8,888 nt of DNA from Candidatus Woesearchaeota archaeon (GTDB taxonomy: Archaea; Nanobdellota; Nanobdellia; Woesearchaeales; ARS49): contig JACQNB010000093.1 of the NCBI GenBank assembly GCA_016203265.1, forward strand, positions 1 to 8,888, read 5' to 3'. Positions 1 through 5,977 of the stretch are shown here, piece after piece (within the stretch, counting starts at the first letter, position 1; the number at the start of each line of letters is the position of its first letter). Under the pieces are notes generated by a model that searched no databases, was not told the origin of the DNA, and saw nothing but the letters and a program-made list of their open reading frames with translations. A program made the translations under genes and the position numbers.

Positions 1-337
1 CGGCTGCACCAACCGCAAGGACATCCTTGACCCTGCCATCATCCGTCCGGGCCGGCTCGATCGCTTGATTTACGTTCCATTGCCCGACGCCACCGGCAGA
101 AAAGAGATATTCCTCATCCACAGCAGGAACATGAAGCTCGACAAGAAAGTGGATGTCGACGCGCTCGTGCTCTTGACTGAAGACTGTTCAGGAGCCGAAA
201 TCAACTCCATCTGCACCGAAGCGGGCTATGCCGCCATCCGGAGCGACCGCACCAAGGTCACGATGGATGACTTCATCGCCGCCGTCGACAAGGTCAAAGC
301 AGAAGAAGACACGGAATTCAGGAGAATGTTTGGATGA
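1..337 (+). CDS. pan: Proteasome-activating nucleotidase (PAN), C-terminal part, 5' end outside window
   Basis: This is the C-terminal end of an AAA+ ATPase. PAN hexamers unfold proteins in the cytoplasm and feed them to the 20S proteasome. The open frame runs from base 2 with no start inside the window. Visible are the sensor-1 Asn in GCTNR, the RPGR segment that carries arginine fingers, and the small helical lid domain ending in SGAEINSICTEAG and the VTMDDF stretch typical of PAN/Rpt proteins. It resembles PAN more than Cdc48 because of the GRKEIF/IH-R-M segment and the single short tail. The last three residues are Met-Phe-Gly, a HbYX-like tail with Phe in place of Tyr. The stop overlaps the next start as ATGA (334-337), so the two genes are probably cotranscribed. 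Cdc48-like is the alternative, but less likely. Confidence 0.88.
   Translation, partial: GCTNRKDILDPAIIRPGRLDRLIYVPLPDATGRKEIFLIHSRNMKLDKKVDVDALVLLTEDCSGAEINSICTEAGYAAIRSDRTKVTMDDFIAAVDKVKAEEDTEFRRMFG
320..325 (+). promoter_or_regulatory. Shine-Dalgarno-like site for the HIT-like gene
   Basis: AGGAGA lies inside the 3' end of pan, 8 nt before the ATG at 334. With the ATGA overlap, it supports translation of the second gene by reinitiation or direct recruitment. Confidence 0.5.
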
Positions 338-768
338 ATTGCCCTGCGTGTGCCATCACCTTTTCTGAAGCAAAAGTCAAGAGCCTCAAGTACTGGGACG
401 TCTATGTGCATCCGAACCAAACGTACCTCGGACGTGGGTTGTTCGTACTGAAACGCCACGCAGCATTCAAAGAATTGTCCGCTGAAGAAAAAAGCGAGCT
501 TGCGCGCGCGGAAGATGCGTTCTTGGCTCTCGTCAACCGTGATTTCAAACCAGAAACAGTGGAACAGTATGACTACCCATTGCACGCACAACACGAAATC
601 GTGCCACGCTACAAGTCATTCCGCATCATCAATGGCGCAGAATTCACGGACGAACACTTCGGCAAACCCGCGGACCTTGCCCACGAATGGAACGTCGAGG
701 GTTCGGCAAAATCGTTCCTCATCAGAATGCTCGTGATGCGCTTCAGGCAAACCTTCTTGAACGTATAA
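334..768 (+). CDS. HIT-fold-like protein with a degenerate histidine triad
   Basis: The 144-aa protein resembles the histidine-triad (HIT) superfamily of nucleotide hydrolases and transferases. It has an N-terminal CPAC pair (C3, C6), the segment YLGRGLFVLKRH (31-42) matching the HIT beta-hairpin, a helix after LSAEEKSEL (48-56), and a PRY signature (91-93) just after the place of the triad. FTDEHFG (104-110) fits the strand after it. Where the family has H-x-H-x-H-x-x-P-R, this protein has H84-A-Q86-H87-E88, so the middle nucleophilic His position appears to be Gln. Nucleotide hydrolysis by the usual route is therefore doubtful; binding or a GalT/APA-phosphorylase-like variant is possible. 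The start is set by the ATGA overlap with pan. The 3' end overlaps the convergent trm5 gene by 26 bp. Substrate unknown. Confidence 0.7.
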   Translation: MNCPACAITFSEAKVKSLKYWDVYVHPNQTYLGRGLFVLKRHAAFKELSAEEKSELARAEDAFLALVNRDFKPETVEQYDYPLHAQHEIVPRYKSFRIINGAEFTDEHFGKPADLAHEWNVEGSAKSFLIRMLVMRFRQTFLNV

Positions 769-1507
769 CCACGTCAACCGACACACGATAGACATGCGGA
801 CTGCTCTGGCCCACTTTCACGACGCGCTGCACGACACATTGCTTCTTCGCCTTTACACAGGCAGGCACCAAAGGGTCTGCCGCGCGATTGAACGCGGTAT
901 CATGAGCGAAGGTGTAGAAATGGATGGTCGCTTTTGGTTTGCAGACCTTCAGCGCAGCGGGAACGAATGTCGCTGCCGTCAGCGGCAACGGCATGATGAC
1001 GCGGTCAAAGCGTTCTTTCGTGCGCAAACACCAGCGTTTCGCATCGGCTTTGATAACGGTGATTTTGTGCGATAACCTATTCAGCACAAGATTTTCTTCG
1101 GCTTGTTTGTGCGCAACCGGGTTCAATTCAACTGAAGTGATATGGCCTGCTTTCGTGTGCTTGGCCAAGACGAGCGCATACGGCGCGACTCCGCCAAAAA
1201 GGACGAGAACCTTCTCGCCTGGCTTGACGAGCTGTGCGATGCGCAAACGCTCGGAACTCAAACGGGGCGAGAAATAGGTTTTCGCGACATTGACGCGCAT
1301 GCGAAGCCCGCTTTCCTTGTGCTCAACGACCATTGCACGCTTGCCTGCGAGAAAAACGAGTTTTTGCACGCGATACTTGCCTGCATGCATGCCCGTCTTG
1401 CGATACACCGCCGTGAAAAAAGGATGCCGCGCAAGAAATGCCTTTGCTGACTGCTTCGTGCCGTGCTCCATGATGGCGACGGTGCCGATTGCGTCGAAGC
1501 TCGTCAT
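743..1507 (-). CDS. trm5: Trm5-family tRNA (guanine37-N1)-methyltransferase, class I SAM-dependent
   Basis: The 254-aa product matches the Trm5/Tyw2 family, which methylates G37 of tRNA (m1G37) to prevent frameshifting, or acts in wyosine synthesis. It begins with SFDAIGTVAIM (3-13), the usual start of the D2 domain. The hallmark YFSPRLSSERLR (78-89) follows, with R82 at the conserved Arg. The SAM-binding loop is F104-GGVAP-Y110 in place of FAGVGPF. E127-x-N129 is the ribose-binding acidic strand and D155 the second SAM contact. Motif IV reads MPLPL (172-176), whereas Trm5 often has NLPK. The N-terminal D1 domain of some archaeal Trm5 proteins is absent. The start is fixed by ATGA overlap with fen (1504-1507), so it is the last gene of the cluster. 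The 3' end overlaps the HIT-like gene by 26 bp. A Tyw2/Taw2-like role cannot be excluded. Confidence 0.87.
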   Translation of the reverse strand: MTSFDAIGTVAIMEHGTKQSAKAFLARHPFFTAVYRKTGMHAGKYRVQKLVFLAGKRAMVVEHKESGLRMRVNVAKTYFSPRLSSERLRIAQLVKPGEKVLVLFGGVAPYALVLAKHTKAGHITSVELNPVAHKQAEENLVLNRLSHKITVIKADAKRWCLRTKERFDRVIMPLPLTAATFVPAALKVCKPKATIHFYTFAHDTAFNRAADPLVPACVKAKKQCVVQRVVKVGQSSPHVYRVSVDVVIRSRRFA

Positions 1508-2538
1508 AAGAAGTGACTCAACCCCTTCTGTTGGCGCTGCTCTGCGCCATGCAGGAGCTCGTTCAACGTCTTTTCCACGCGTTCAGCCCCGAAATCATGC
1601 TCGTCAACGAGCAGTTTCGTGACCGCTTTCGGGTCGGGCGGCGTCCATTCAAGCGCATAGTCCTTGACGACGGCAGGATGCTTGAACAGGTCAAAAATGT
1701 CTTCCCATGCGTTCTCAAACGCATCATCCCACTTGACTGCCGCGAACAAGGCGCTGAAATCGTGGCCATGTTCTGCCACGAGTTTCACGGCTTTTTTCGG
1801 GCCGATGCCCTTGATGCCGCCGATATTGTAATCAGTCCCGACGAGCATCGCCAGCGCGATGAGCTGATCCTGTGTCAGTTGCAGCGTGTTCAGCACGTCC
1901 TTAAGCTCAATCAATTCAGGGCGCACAAACGTATACGCGAGCTGCCCTGGTTTCTTTCGTCGTCCGGTAATGGCGAGGTTGCGCACCAGTCGCGAGGCCC
2001 CGAAAATGAGGCTGTCGGCATCCTGACTTGCGCTGGCCCACACCGAACCTTGCCTGACCAAATAAGCGGCTTGCGCTTCGCCTTCTCCGGTGCCTTGCAC
2101 GCACGGCAGTCCCAATGCCTGAATGAGCTTGCGTGCCTCGTCCACCATGTCTTTCGTGAGATGAATCGAGCGTGCCGCATATTTCCGCATGGCTTCCTGA
2201 TCCTCTTCCTTGGCCGCAATATGGTATTTTGCCTCGGCTTCGGCCTTCAGCTCAGAACGGCGCTGCTGCTCCGCCTTCTTCAACGCAGGAGGCTTTCCGT
2301 CAAACACAAAACATGGCCTGATGCCGGTCTGCATAAGTTTGGTAGTGCGCGAGAACAACCCGATGAGATGGCTCGTGATCCGTCCTTTGCTGTCCGTCAA
2401 GGACGCGCCGTCGGGACCTCGTATGGTGGCGAGAAACTGATATAAAAAAAGGCTCGTGTCAATCGCGATCCGTTTGCCAGCAAGCGCACTGAGCTCAATC
2501 TCGGTCTTGGGAACGAGTTCGAATATCTTTACGCCCAT
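1504..2538 (-). CDS. fen: Flap endonuclease 1 (FEN1)
   Basis: A 344-aa structure-specific 5' nuclease of the XPG/Rad2 family. It cuts 5' flaps during Okazaki-fragment maturation and long-patch base excision repair. Length and numbering match archaeal FEN1 exactly. The metal ligands are D27 (AIDTS), D80 (VFDGKPP), E152 and E154 (GEGEAQAA), D173 and D175 (SQDADS) and D236 (GTDYN). The helix-hairpin-helix GIGPKKA that grips downstream duplex DNA follows. The C-terminus is QKGLSHFL (337-344), a fitting PCNA-interacting peptide (Q-x-x-L-x-x-F-L) at the very end. The start ATG shares one base with the upstream lipoprotein stop (TAATG), and the stop overlaps the trm5 start (ATGA), so it sits mid-operon. 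All catalytic residues are present; it should be active. Confidence 0.97.
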   Translation of the reverse strand: MGVKIFELVPKTEIELSALAGKRIAIDTSLFLYQFLATIRGPDGASLTDSKGRITSHLIGLFSRTTKLMQTGIRPCFVFDGKPPALKKAEQQRRSELKAEAEAKYHIAAKEEDQEAMRKYAARSIHLTKDMVDEARKLIQALGLPCVQGTGEGEAQAAYLVRQGSVWASASQDADSLIFGASRLVRNLAITGRRKKPGQLAYTFVRPELIELKDVLNTLQLTQDQLIALAMLVGTDYNIGGIKGIGPKKAVKLVAEHGHDFSALFAAVKWDDAFENAWEDIFDLFKHPAVVKDYALEWTPPDPKAVTKLLVDEHDFGAERVEKTLNELLHGAEQRQQKGLSHFL

Positions 2539-3134
2539 TACGTGACCTGAATCGCCAACGTAAGGTCGCCGCTGTATTCCTGGTTCACTTCAGGGAATTG
2601 GGCTTGGTGGAAGATATTCACGTCGAACTCATACGTGCCTTTCGGAGGTGCACGACCATCAGCAAAGTTGTTGGCTTCAATGACGATGGTCTGGAAACTT
2701 TGTTGGTTCGGTTGCAACGGCGTGACCGAGTAATCATTGTGCGACAGCCAGGTCGCGACATCCGATGCATCCACCCCGTCGATGGTGTTGGTCGACTTGT
2801 CATACGCTCGCTTGAACGCGACGTCAACCAGGAAATTGTCCTTTTCGGGGAAACGATTGGTGAATCCGATACCGAATGTGTAGTGCTGGCCCGAGGAAAG
2901 CGGCGCATAGCTTTCAGTCACGAAATATTTCGTGGTGCTCGTGAGACCGTCATGGAGCTTCTTCTCGGTTTCAGGAGTCATCGAATAATCGACAGACACC
3001 GGCGAGGGCGTTGGAGCGGGTGCTGGCGTCGCGGAAGACACCGGAGTGAGGGGCGCTTCCGGCAATTTCTGCAGCGCCGGGCTACAGCCCGCCAGAATCA
3101 ATAGACAGAGTGCGAGTATCGCGGTCGTTTTCAT
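2538..3134 (-). CDS. Predicted secreted lipoprotein of unknown function
   Basis: A 198-aa protein with a classic lipoprotein signal: MKTT, a hydrophobic core (residues 5-15) and the lipobox L14-A-G-C17. C17 would be lipidated after cleavage, anchoring the protein outside the membrane. Next comes a flexible Pro/Thr/Ser/Ala-rich linker (about 22-48), probably a spacer and possibly glycosylated. The remainder (50-198) alternates short strands with Asn/Asp/Gly turns and looks beta-sandwich-like; I recognise no catalytic motif. The start at 3134 is chosen over an upstream in-frame extension because it gives the signal peptide, has a strong GGGAGG six nt upstream, and overlaps the previous stop as ATGA. 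Its stop shares one base with the fen start. Export context is odd for an operon otherwise of nucleic-acid enzymes. Confidence 0.8.
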   Translation of the reverse strand: MKTTAILALCLLILAGCSPALQKLPEAPLTPVSSATPAPAPTPSPVSVDYSMTPETEKKLHDGLTSTTKYFVTESYAPLSSGQHYTFGIGFTNRFPEKDNFLVDVAFKRAYDKSTNTIDGVDASDVATWLSHNDYSVTPLQPNQQSFQTIVIEANNFADGRAPPKGTYEFDVNIFHQAQFPEVNQEYSGDLTLAIQVT

Positions 3135-4189
3135 GGTTGTCCTCCCAATCGTGTGAAGACCAATCCCCTGAGCTCCTTTGCGAGCAGGTCTTGGCCTTTC
3201 TTGCTCAGTTCGCCGGGCGCGAGGAGCACGGCAGGCAGCTTTTTGAGCTGGCCCTGCGTGAACGCGGCCATCAGGTCGGCATCCGTGAGCTTGTTCTTGT
3301 TCCGTGCCTTTGCATAGCACACGAAACTCCCCACGGGACTCGGCACCTCAAGGATGAGGTCGTAGTCCTGCTTCTTCTTGATCATAACGTGTTCGAGTAT
3401 TTTAAGATTGCCTTTGGCGCAGAAGGCCTGCAATTCCTGGAAAAACGAATCCGAGAGCGCAGGATCGTCCAGTAATGATGGGATGGGAGCGACGATAGGC
3501 GCCGGCGGAACCAGGGTCGGCGTCAGTGCACTCGATAGCGCAACAGGTTGTTTTGGTGCTGTTTTGGGAACGGCTGGTTTCGGCAGCAATGGCTTTTGGA
3601 CATCCAACTCTTTTGGCTTGATTATTTTGCGTGGCTTCTTTCGCAATTCGACAGGTTTCACGGGCATTTCAGCCACGTTCGCGACGGGTGAAGGTTGCGA
3701 ACGTGGAACAGATGCAGGAGGCAATCGAACAATGGGTTGCGGCGGTTCGAGCGCTGTGCGAATCATATCTGACGCTTCCGCATCCGGCAACGCATACCAT
3801 TTCCAGAAAATCTCGGTGATGCCATCATGGGTGACGTTGAGCGCGAACGCGAAGTCCTTGATGCCGCGCAACGAAACGCGCGTCAATGCTTCCTGTTCGT
3901 TGTCGCGCAGCACTTTTTGCTGCTGCAAGAGTTCGACGGTGCGGCGATCCTTCTCGTTCAGGCTCGCGGTGAAATTGAGCAGCATGGCCTCCTGCCCGGG
4001 CGCAAAATAGAGGGGAGAACCGCCCACCTTGAGGCCCGAGACTTTGAGACTTCCTTTACTGACGAGTTCCGAGAGCATGGCGCTCGCCATGAGGATGTTG
4101 GTGCCGACTTCCTTCGCGATATGCACCGGCAGAATGGGTCCCTTGGCGCGCACGAACGCAAGCACTTTGTCCCGGTAGTCCAACACCAT
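3131..4189 (-). CDS. Conserved-looking winged-helix protein with a C-terminal nuclease-fold-like domain
   Basis: The 352-aa product has no name I can give. Residues 1-65 look like a winged helix: an HIAKEV/MLSELVSKG helix-turn-helix, then a wing around KVGGSPLYF (54-62). Residues 75-135 form a second alpha/beta segment ending in an aromatic GITEIFWKWY patch (123-132). Residues 148-240 are a Pro/Ala/Lys-rich linker, probably disordered. Residues 243-352 are compact: DYDLILEVPS (275-284), then FVCYAKARNK (289-298), and later LPAVLLAPGELSKKG. This order recalls the PD-(D/E)xK fold, with D277 and K294 in place but the acidic residue of ExK replaced by Tyr, so catalysis is doubtful. The start at 4189 is preferred over an upstream in-frame ATG (4270) because a TATA box lies about 27 nt before it. 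The stop overlaps the lipoprotein start (ATGA). A DNA- or RNA-binding role is inference. Confidence 0.78.
   Translation of the reverse strand: MVLDYRDKVLAFVRAKGPILPVHIAKEVGTNILMASAMLSELVSKGSLKVSGLKVGGSPLYFAPGQEAMLLNFTASLNEKDRRTVELLQQQKVLRDNEQEALTRVSLRGIKDFAFALNVTHDGITEIFWKWYALPDAEASDMIRTALEPPQPIVRLPPASVPRSQPSPVANVAEMPVKPVELRKKPRKIIKPKELDVQKPLLPKPAVPKTAPKQPVALSSALTPTLVPPAPIVAPIPSLLDDPALSDSFFQELQAFCAKGNLKILEHVMIKKKQDYDLILEVPSPVGSFVCYAKARNKNKLTDADLMAAFTQGQLKKLPAVLLAPGELSKKGQDLLAKELRGLVFTRLGGQP
3141..3146 (-). promoter_or_regulatory. Strong Shine-Dalgarno site for the lipoprotein
   Basis: On the minus strand GGGAGG lies 6 nt before the ATG at 3134, inside the 3' end of the upstream gene. It decides the lipoprotein start. 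Confidence 0.75.
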
Positions 4190-4212
4190 TGGGTTTTTAC
4201 GACGAGAAACGC

Positions 4213-4220
4213 TATTTAAA
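4213..4220 (-). promoter_or_regulatory. TATA box for the winged-helix gene and downstream operon
   Basis: On the minus strand TTTAAATA is centred about 27 nt before the ATG at 4189, the spacing expected for a leaderless archaeal transcript. It lies just past the endA stop and would drive the winged-helix, lipoprotein, fen and trm5 genes independently of endA. Confidence 0.65.
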
Positions 4221-4236
4221 GATTGTTGTGCTGGAG

Positions 4237-4758
4237 CTACCGCATCGACGGATTCCTGCGGCGCACCCACGCAACGTCCCAGTAGCTGACGTCTTCGTCA
4301 TCGTCCACGACCGCGATGAGCACGCGCTTGTTGACGCTGTGCGCGACGCGGTTCTTGGACGCGAAGTCTTTCCAAATGAGCTGTTGGCGCTCATGCACCG
4401 GAATCACAATCCACTGCGCGTGCTTTTTCACACTGGTGTACACACGAAAGTCGGCGCCGAACTTCAAACCGGTTTTGACGATATACCCTTGATCGTTCAA
4501 ATCACGGAAAACGACGTAACTCGTCCAAAAGTCCCTTGCGCCGCGCTTTGCAAGCCGAAGAAGCGCATCAAGCGAGCAGTTTTTGTTCGTTGGCGTGATG
4601 ACCTGGAGCGCGCCCTTTTCCTGCAAATAGAGCGCTTCAATCAATGACAACTGCACGCGACCATCATCGAGTCGTTTGCCAAAATGTTTCACGAACGAAC
4701 GAGCAGCCATCGAATTCTCGGTCGCCACACGACCGTGCGCGAGCAATGCCTTGATCAT
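4237..4758 (-). CDS. endA: tRNA-splicing endonuclease EndA
   Basis: A 173-aa protein that cuts introns from pre-tRNA at bulge-helix-bulge motifs. It fits the short alpha4 homotetramer type by length. The N-terminal domain contains LSLIEALYLQEKG (37-49). The catalytic domain has the family signature DLNDQGYIVKTGLKFGADFRVY (86-107). The catalytic triad is visible as Y107, H113 (KKHAQW) and K144 (SVNKR), followed by VLIAVVDDD. The start at 4758 is chosen because the TATA half of the divergent promoter is centred 26 nt upstream; the longer in-frame extension runs antisense into rnz. The gene is divergent from rnz, which also matures tRNA. Its stop (TAG at 4237-4239) lies 47 nt before the next start, in which gap a second TATA box sits. 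Confidence 0.95.
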   Translation of the reverse strand: MIKALLAHGRVATENSMAARSFVKHFGKRLDDGRVQLSLIEALYLQEKGALQVITPTNKNCSLDALLRLAKRGARDFWTSYVVFRDLNDQGYIVKTGLKFGADFRVYTSVKKHAQWIVIPVHERQQLIWKDFASKNRVAHSVNKRVLIAVVDDDEDVSYWDVAWVRRRNPSMR

Positions 4759-4778
4759 GGCTGATTTTCCGGCAACCT

Positions 4779-4805
4779 GCTTTAAAAAGATTATCTTTTT
4801 AAAGC
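4779..4805. promoter_or_regulatory. Perfectly palindromic divergent promoter between endA and rnz
   Basis: A 13-bp arm (GCTTTAAAAAGAT, 4779-4791), one central base (4792) and its exact reverse complement (4793-4805). Each arm holds an outward-facing TTTTTAAA box: 4796-4803 for rnz (centre about 26 nt before ATG 4825) and 4781-4788 read on minus for endA (centre about 26 nt before ATG 4758). Both transcripts would be leaderless. The upstream TFB-recognition positions of the two promoters fall on nearly the same central bases. A repressor operator is an alternative or additional reading. Confidence 0.8.
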
Positions 4806-4824
4806 TCGTCGTGCCTAACGGAGC

Positions 4825-5715
4825 ATGCAACTCACGTTCCTCGGCACCAGCGCGATGGTGCCCACCAAAGAGCGAAACCACTCTGCTGCGTTCCTTGAAT
4901 ACAAGGCCGAAGGACTGTTGTTCGACTGCGGGGAGGGCACGCAGCGCCAGTTCAAGCTGGCAGGCATCCCGATGACGAAAGTCAACCGCATTTTCTTGAC
5001 GCACTGGCATGGCGACCACGTGCTCGGGCTGCCGGGCGTGATCCAGTCACTCGGCGCGATGGAATACGCGGGAACATTGCACATTTACGGTCCCGAAAAG
5101 AGCAAACTGCATATCGGCAAGATGTTCGAGGCGTTCGTGTTCGATCACCGCATCGCAATTGAGGTGCACGAATGCAGTTCCGGCATCATTCACGATGATG
5201 AAGAGTATTTTGTCGAGTGCGCGCCGCTCGACCACAAGATTCCTTGCCTAGGATTTGCGTTCGTCGAGAAAGACCGGCACCGCATCAATATGCCTATGCT
5301 CAAGAAGTTAGGCGTGACTGAAGGACCGCACCTGAAGCCGTTGCAAGAGGGAGAAAATATTGACTGGAAGGGCAAACGCATCCTTGCGAAAGACGTCACG
5401 GAACACGTGCACGGCAAAAAGCTTTCGTACGTCGTTGACACGCGCATGTGCGACACAGCCATCCAAATCGCGAAAAACGCCGACGTGTTAATTTGCGAAA
5501 GCTCGTATGCGCACGATTTGCAGGAGAAAGCCCACGAACACCGGCATCTTTCTGCACGGGATGCCGGCCTGATCGCGAGCCGTGCGAACGCGAAGAAATT
5601 GGTGCTGACGCATTTTTCTGCGCGCTACAAAAGCACGCACGAAGTCGAAGCTGATGCGCGCGATGTGTTCGACAACGTGATCGCGGCAAAGGACTTGATG
5701 AAAATTACGCTTTGA
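4825..5715 (+). CDS. rnz: Ribonuclease Z (tRNA 3'-processing endonuclease)
   Basis: A 296-aa metallo-beta-lactamase-fold nuclease that removes the 3' trailer from pre-tRNA so that CCA can be added. It has the N-terminal FLGTSAMVPT strand, DCGEGTQ (34-40), the zinc motif THWHGDH with H60, H62, D64 and H65, and further ligands H137 (PLDHKIPCLGF), D205 (VVDTR) and H263 (LTHFSARY). The E225-SSY and EHRHLSARDAG segments (238-248) are typical of RNase Z. An insertion around 157-195 fits the exosite or flexible-arm-containing family form. The ATG at 4825 is supported by the TATA centre 26 nt upstream. It is divergent from endA and overlaps the convergent histone gene by 11 bp. All metal ligands are intact. 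Confidence 0.96.
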   Translation: MQLTFLGTSAMVPTKERNHSAAFLEYKAEGLLFDCGEGTQRQFKLAGIPMTKVNRIFLTHWHGDHVLGLPGVIQSLGAMEYAGTLHIYGPEKSKLHIGKMFEAFVFDHRIAIEVHECSSGIIHDDEEYFVECAPLDHKIPCLGFAFVEKDRHRINMPMLKKLGVTEGPHLKPLQEGENIDWKGKRILAKDVTEHVHGKKLSYVVDTRMCDTAIQIAKNADVLICESSYAHDLQEKAHEHRHLSARDAGLIASRANAKKLVLTHFSARYKSTHEVEADARDVFDNVIAAKDLMKITL

Positions 5716-5902
5716 TATCGGCCGCTTGCACGGTCTTTCTTCCGGCCGTTAACGCGGCCGTGACTGCTTGTTTGCCAATGGCGTCTGCGTGCTTTTCAAG
5801 CACTTGTTTCAATGCGGCCTTTGCGTCTTCCGAGACGCGTTCGGCGCCGGCCTTCTTCAGCAACGCTTCCATTGTCGCCAATGGCAGTAAACGGTCAGTC
5901 AT
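5705..5902 (-). CDS. Archaeal histone, short at the C-terminus
   Basis: A 65-aa HMf-like histone that dimerises and wraps or compacts DNA. It shows LLPLATMEALLKKAG (alpha-1), the AGAERVS loop (18-24) with the paired Arg R22, the long alpha-2 (about 25-50), and the second DNA-binding loop AGRKT (53-57) followed by QAADIKA. HMfB-like proteins continue about nine residues beyond this point in alpha-3 (ELAVRRFKK); here the protein stops after DIKA, so alpha-3 is clipped. The His at the HMfB H49 dimer-dimer position aligns with Thr52, and D59 with D62. The start at 5902 is supported by a TATA box centred about 26 nt upstream and by the fold; an upstream in-frame extension runs into the hjc antisense strand. 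It overlaps rnz by 11 bp, tail to tail. Confidence 0.92.
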   Translation of the reverse strand: MTDRLLPLATMEALLKKAGAERVSEDAKAALKQVLEKHADAIGKQAVTAALTAGRKTVQAADIKA

Positions 5903-5923
5903 GCGTCTGTTCAGGCGCGCGTT

Positions 5924-5932
5924 CTTTTTAAG
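5924..5932 (-). promoter_or_regulatory. TATA box of the histone gene
   Basis: On the minus strand CTTAAAAAG is centred about 26 nt before the ATG at 5902, implying a leaderless transcript. No Shine-Dalgarno site precedes the start. Confidence 0.65.
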
Positions 5933-5949
5933 CGTTGCGAGCGAAAGAC

Positions 5950-5957
5950 ACATAAAG
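5950..5957 (+). promoter_or_regulatory. Weak TATA-like box of hjc
   Basis: ACATAAAG is centred about 24 nt before the ATG at 5978. It is a poorer match than the other boxes in this window but is correctly placed for a leaderless start, about 20 bp from the divergent histone box. Confidence 0.4.
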
Positions 5958-5977
5958 CGCGAAACGCTCAAACAGTC

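Noticed and set aside
1513..2445. 310-codon open frame on the plus strand
   Set aside because: It lies wholly antisense to fen, whose full catalytic set is intact; its translation has no recognisable domain, and long antisense frames arise from codon bias.
3135..3320. In-frame N-terminal extension of the lipoprotein
   Set aside because: It is antisense-free but lies inside the coding region of the winged-helix gene in another frame; the signal peptide, Shine-Dalgarno site and ATGA overlap fix the start at 3134.
3378..4010. 210-codon Gly/Ser/Thr-rich plus-strand frame
   Set aside because: Its composition is the complement of the Pro/Ala-rich linker of the winged-helix gene.
4190..4270. Longer start for the winged-helix protein at 4270
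   Set aside because: It would overlap endA and include the TATA box; the 27 extra residues look unstructured.
4189..4647. 152-codon plus-strand frame
   Set aside because: It is antisense to endA, with no promoter or recognisable domain.
4759..5019. In-frame N-terminal extension of endA
   Set aside because: It runs across the divergent promoter and antisense to rnz, and EndA is complete from 4758.
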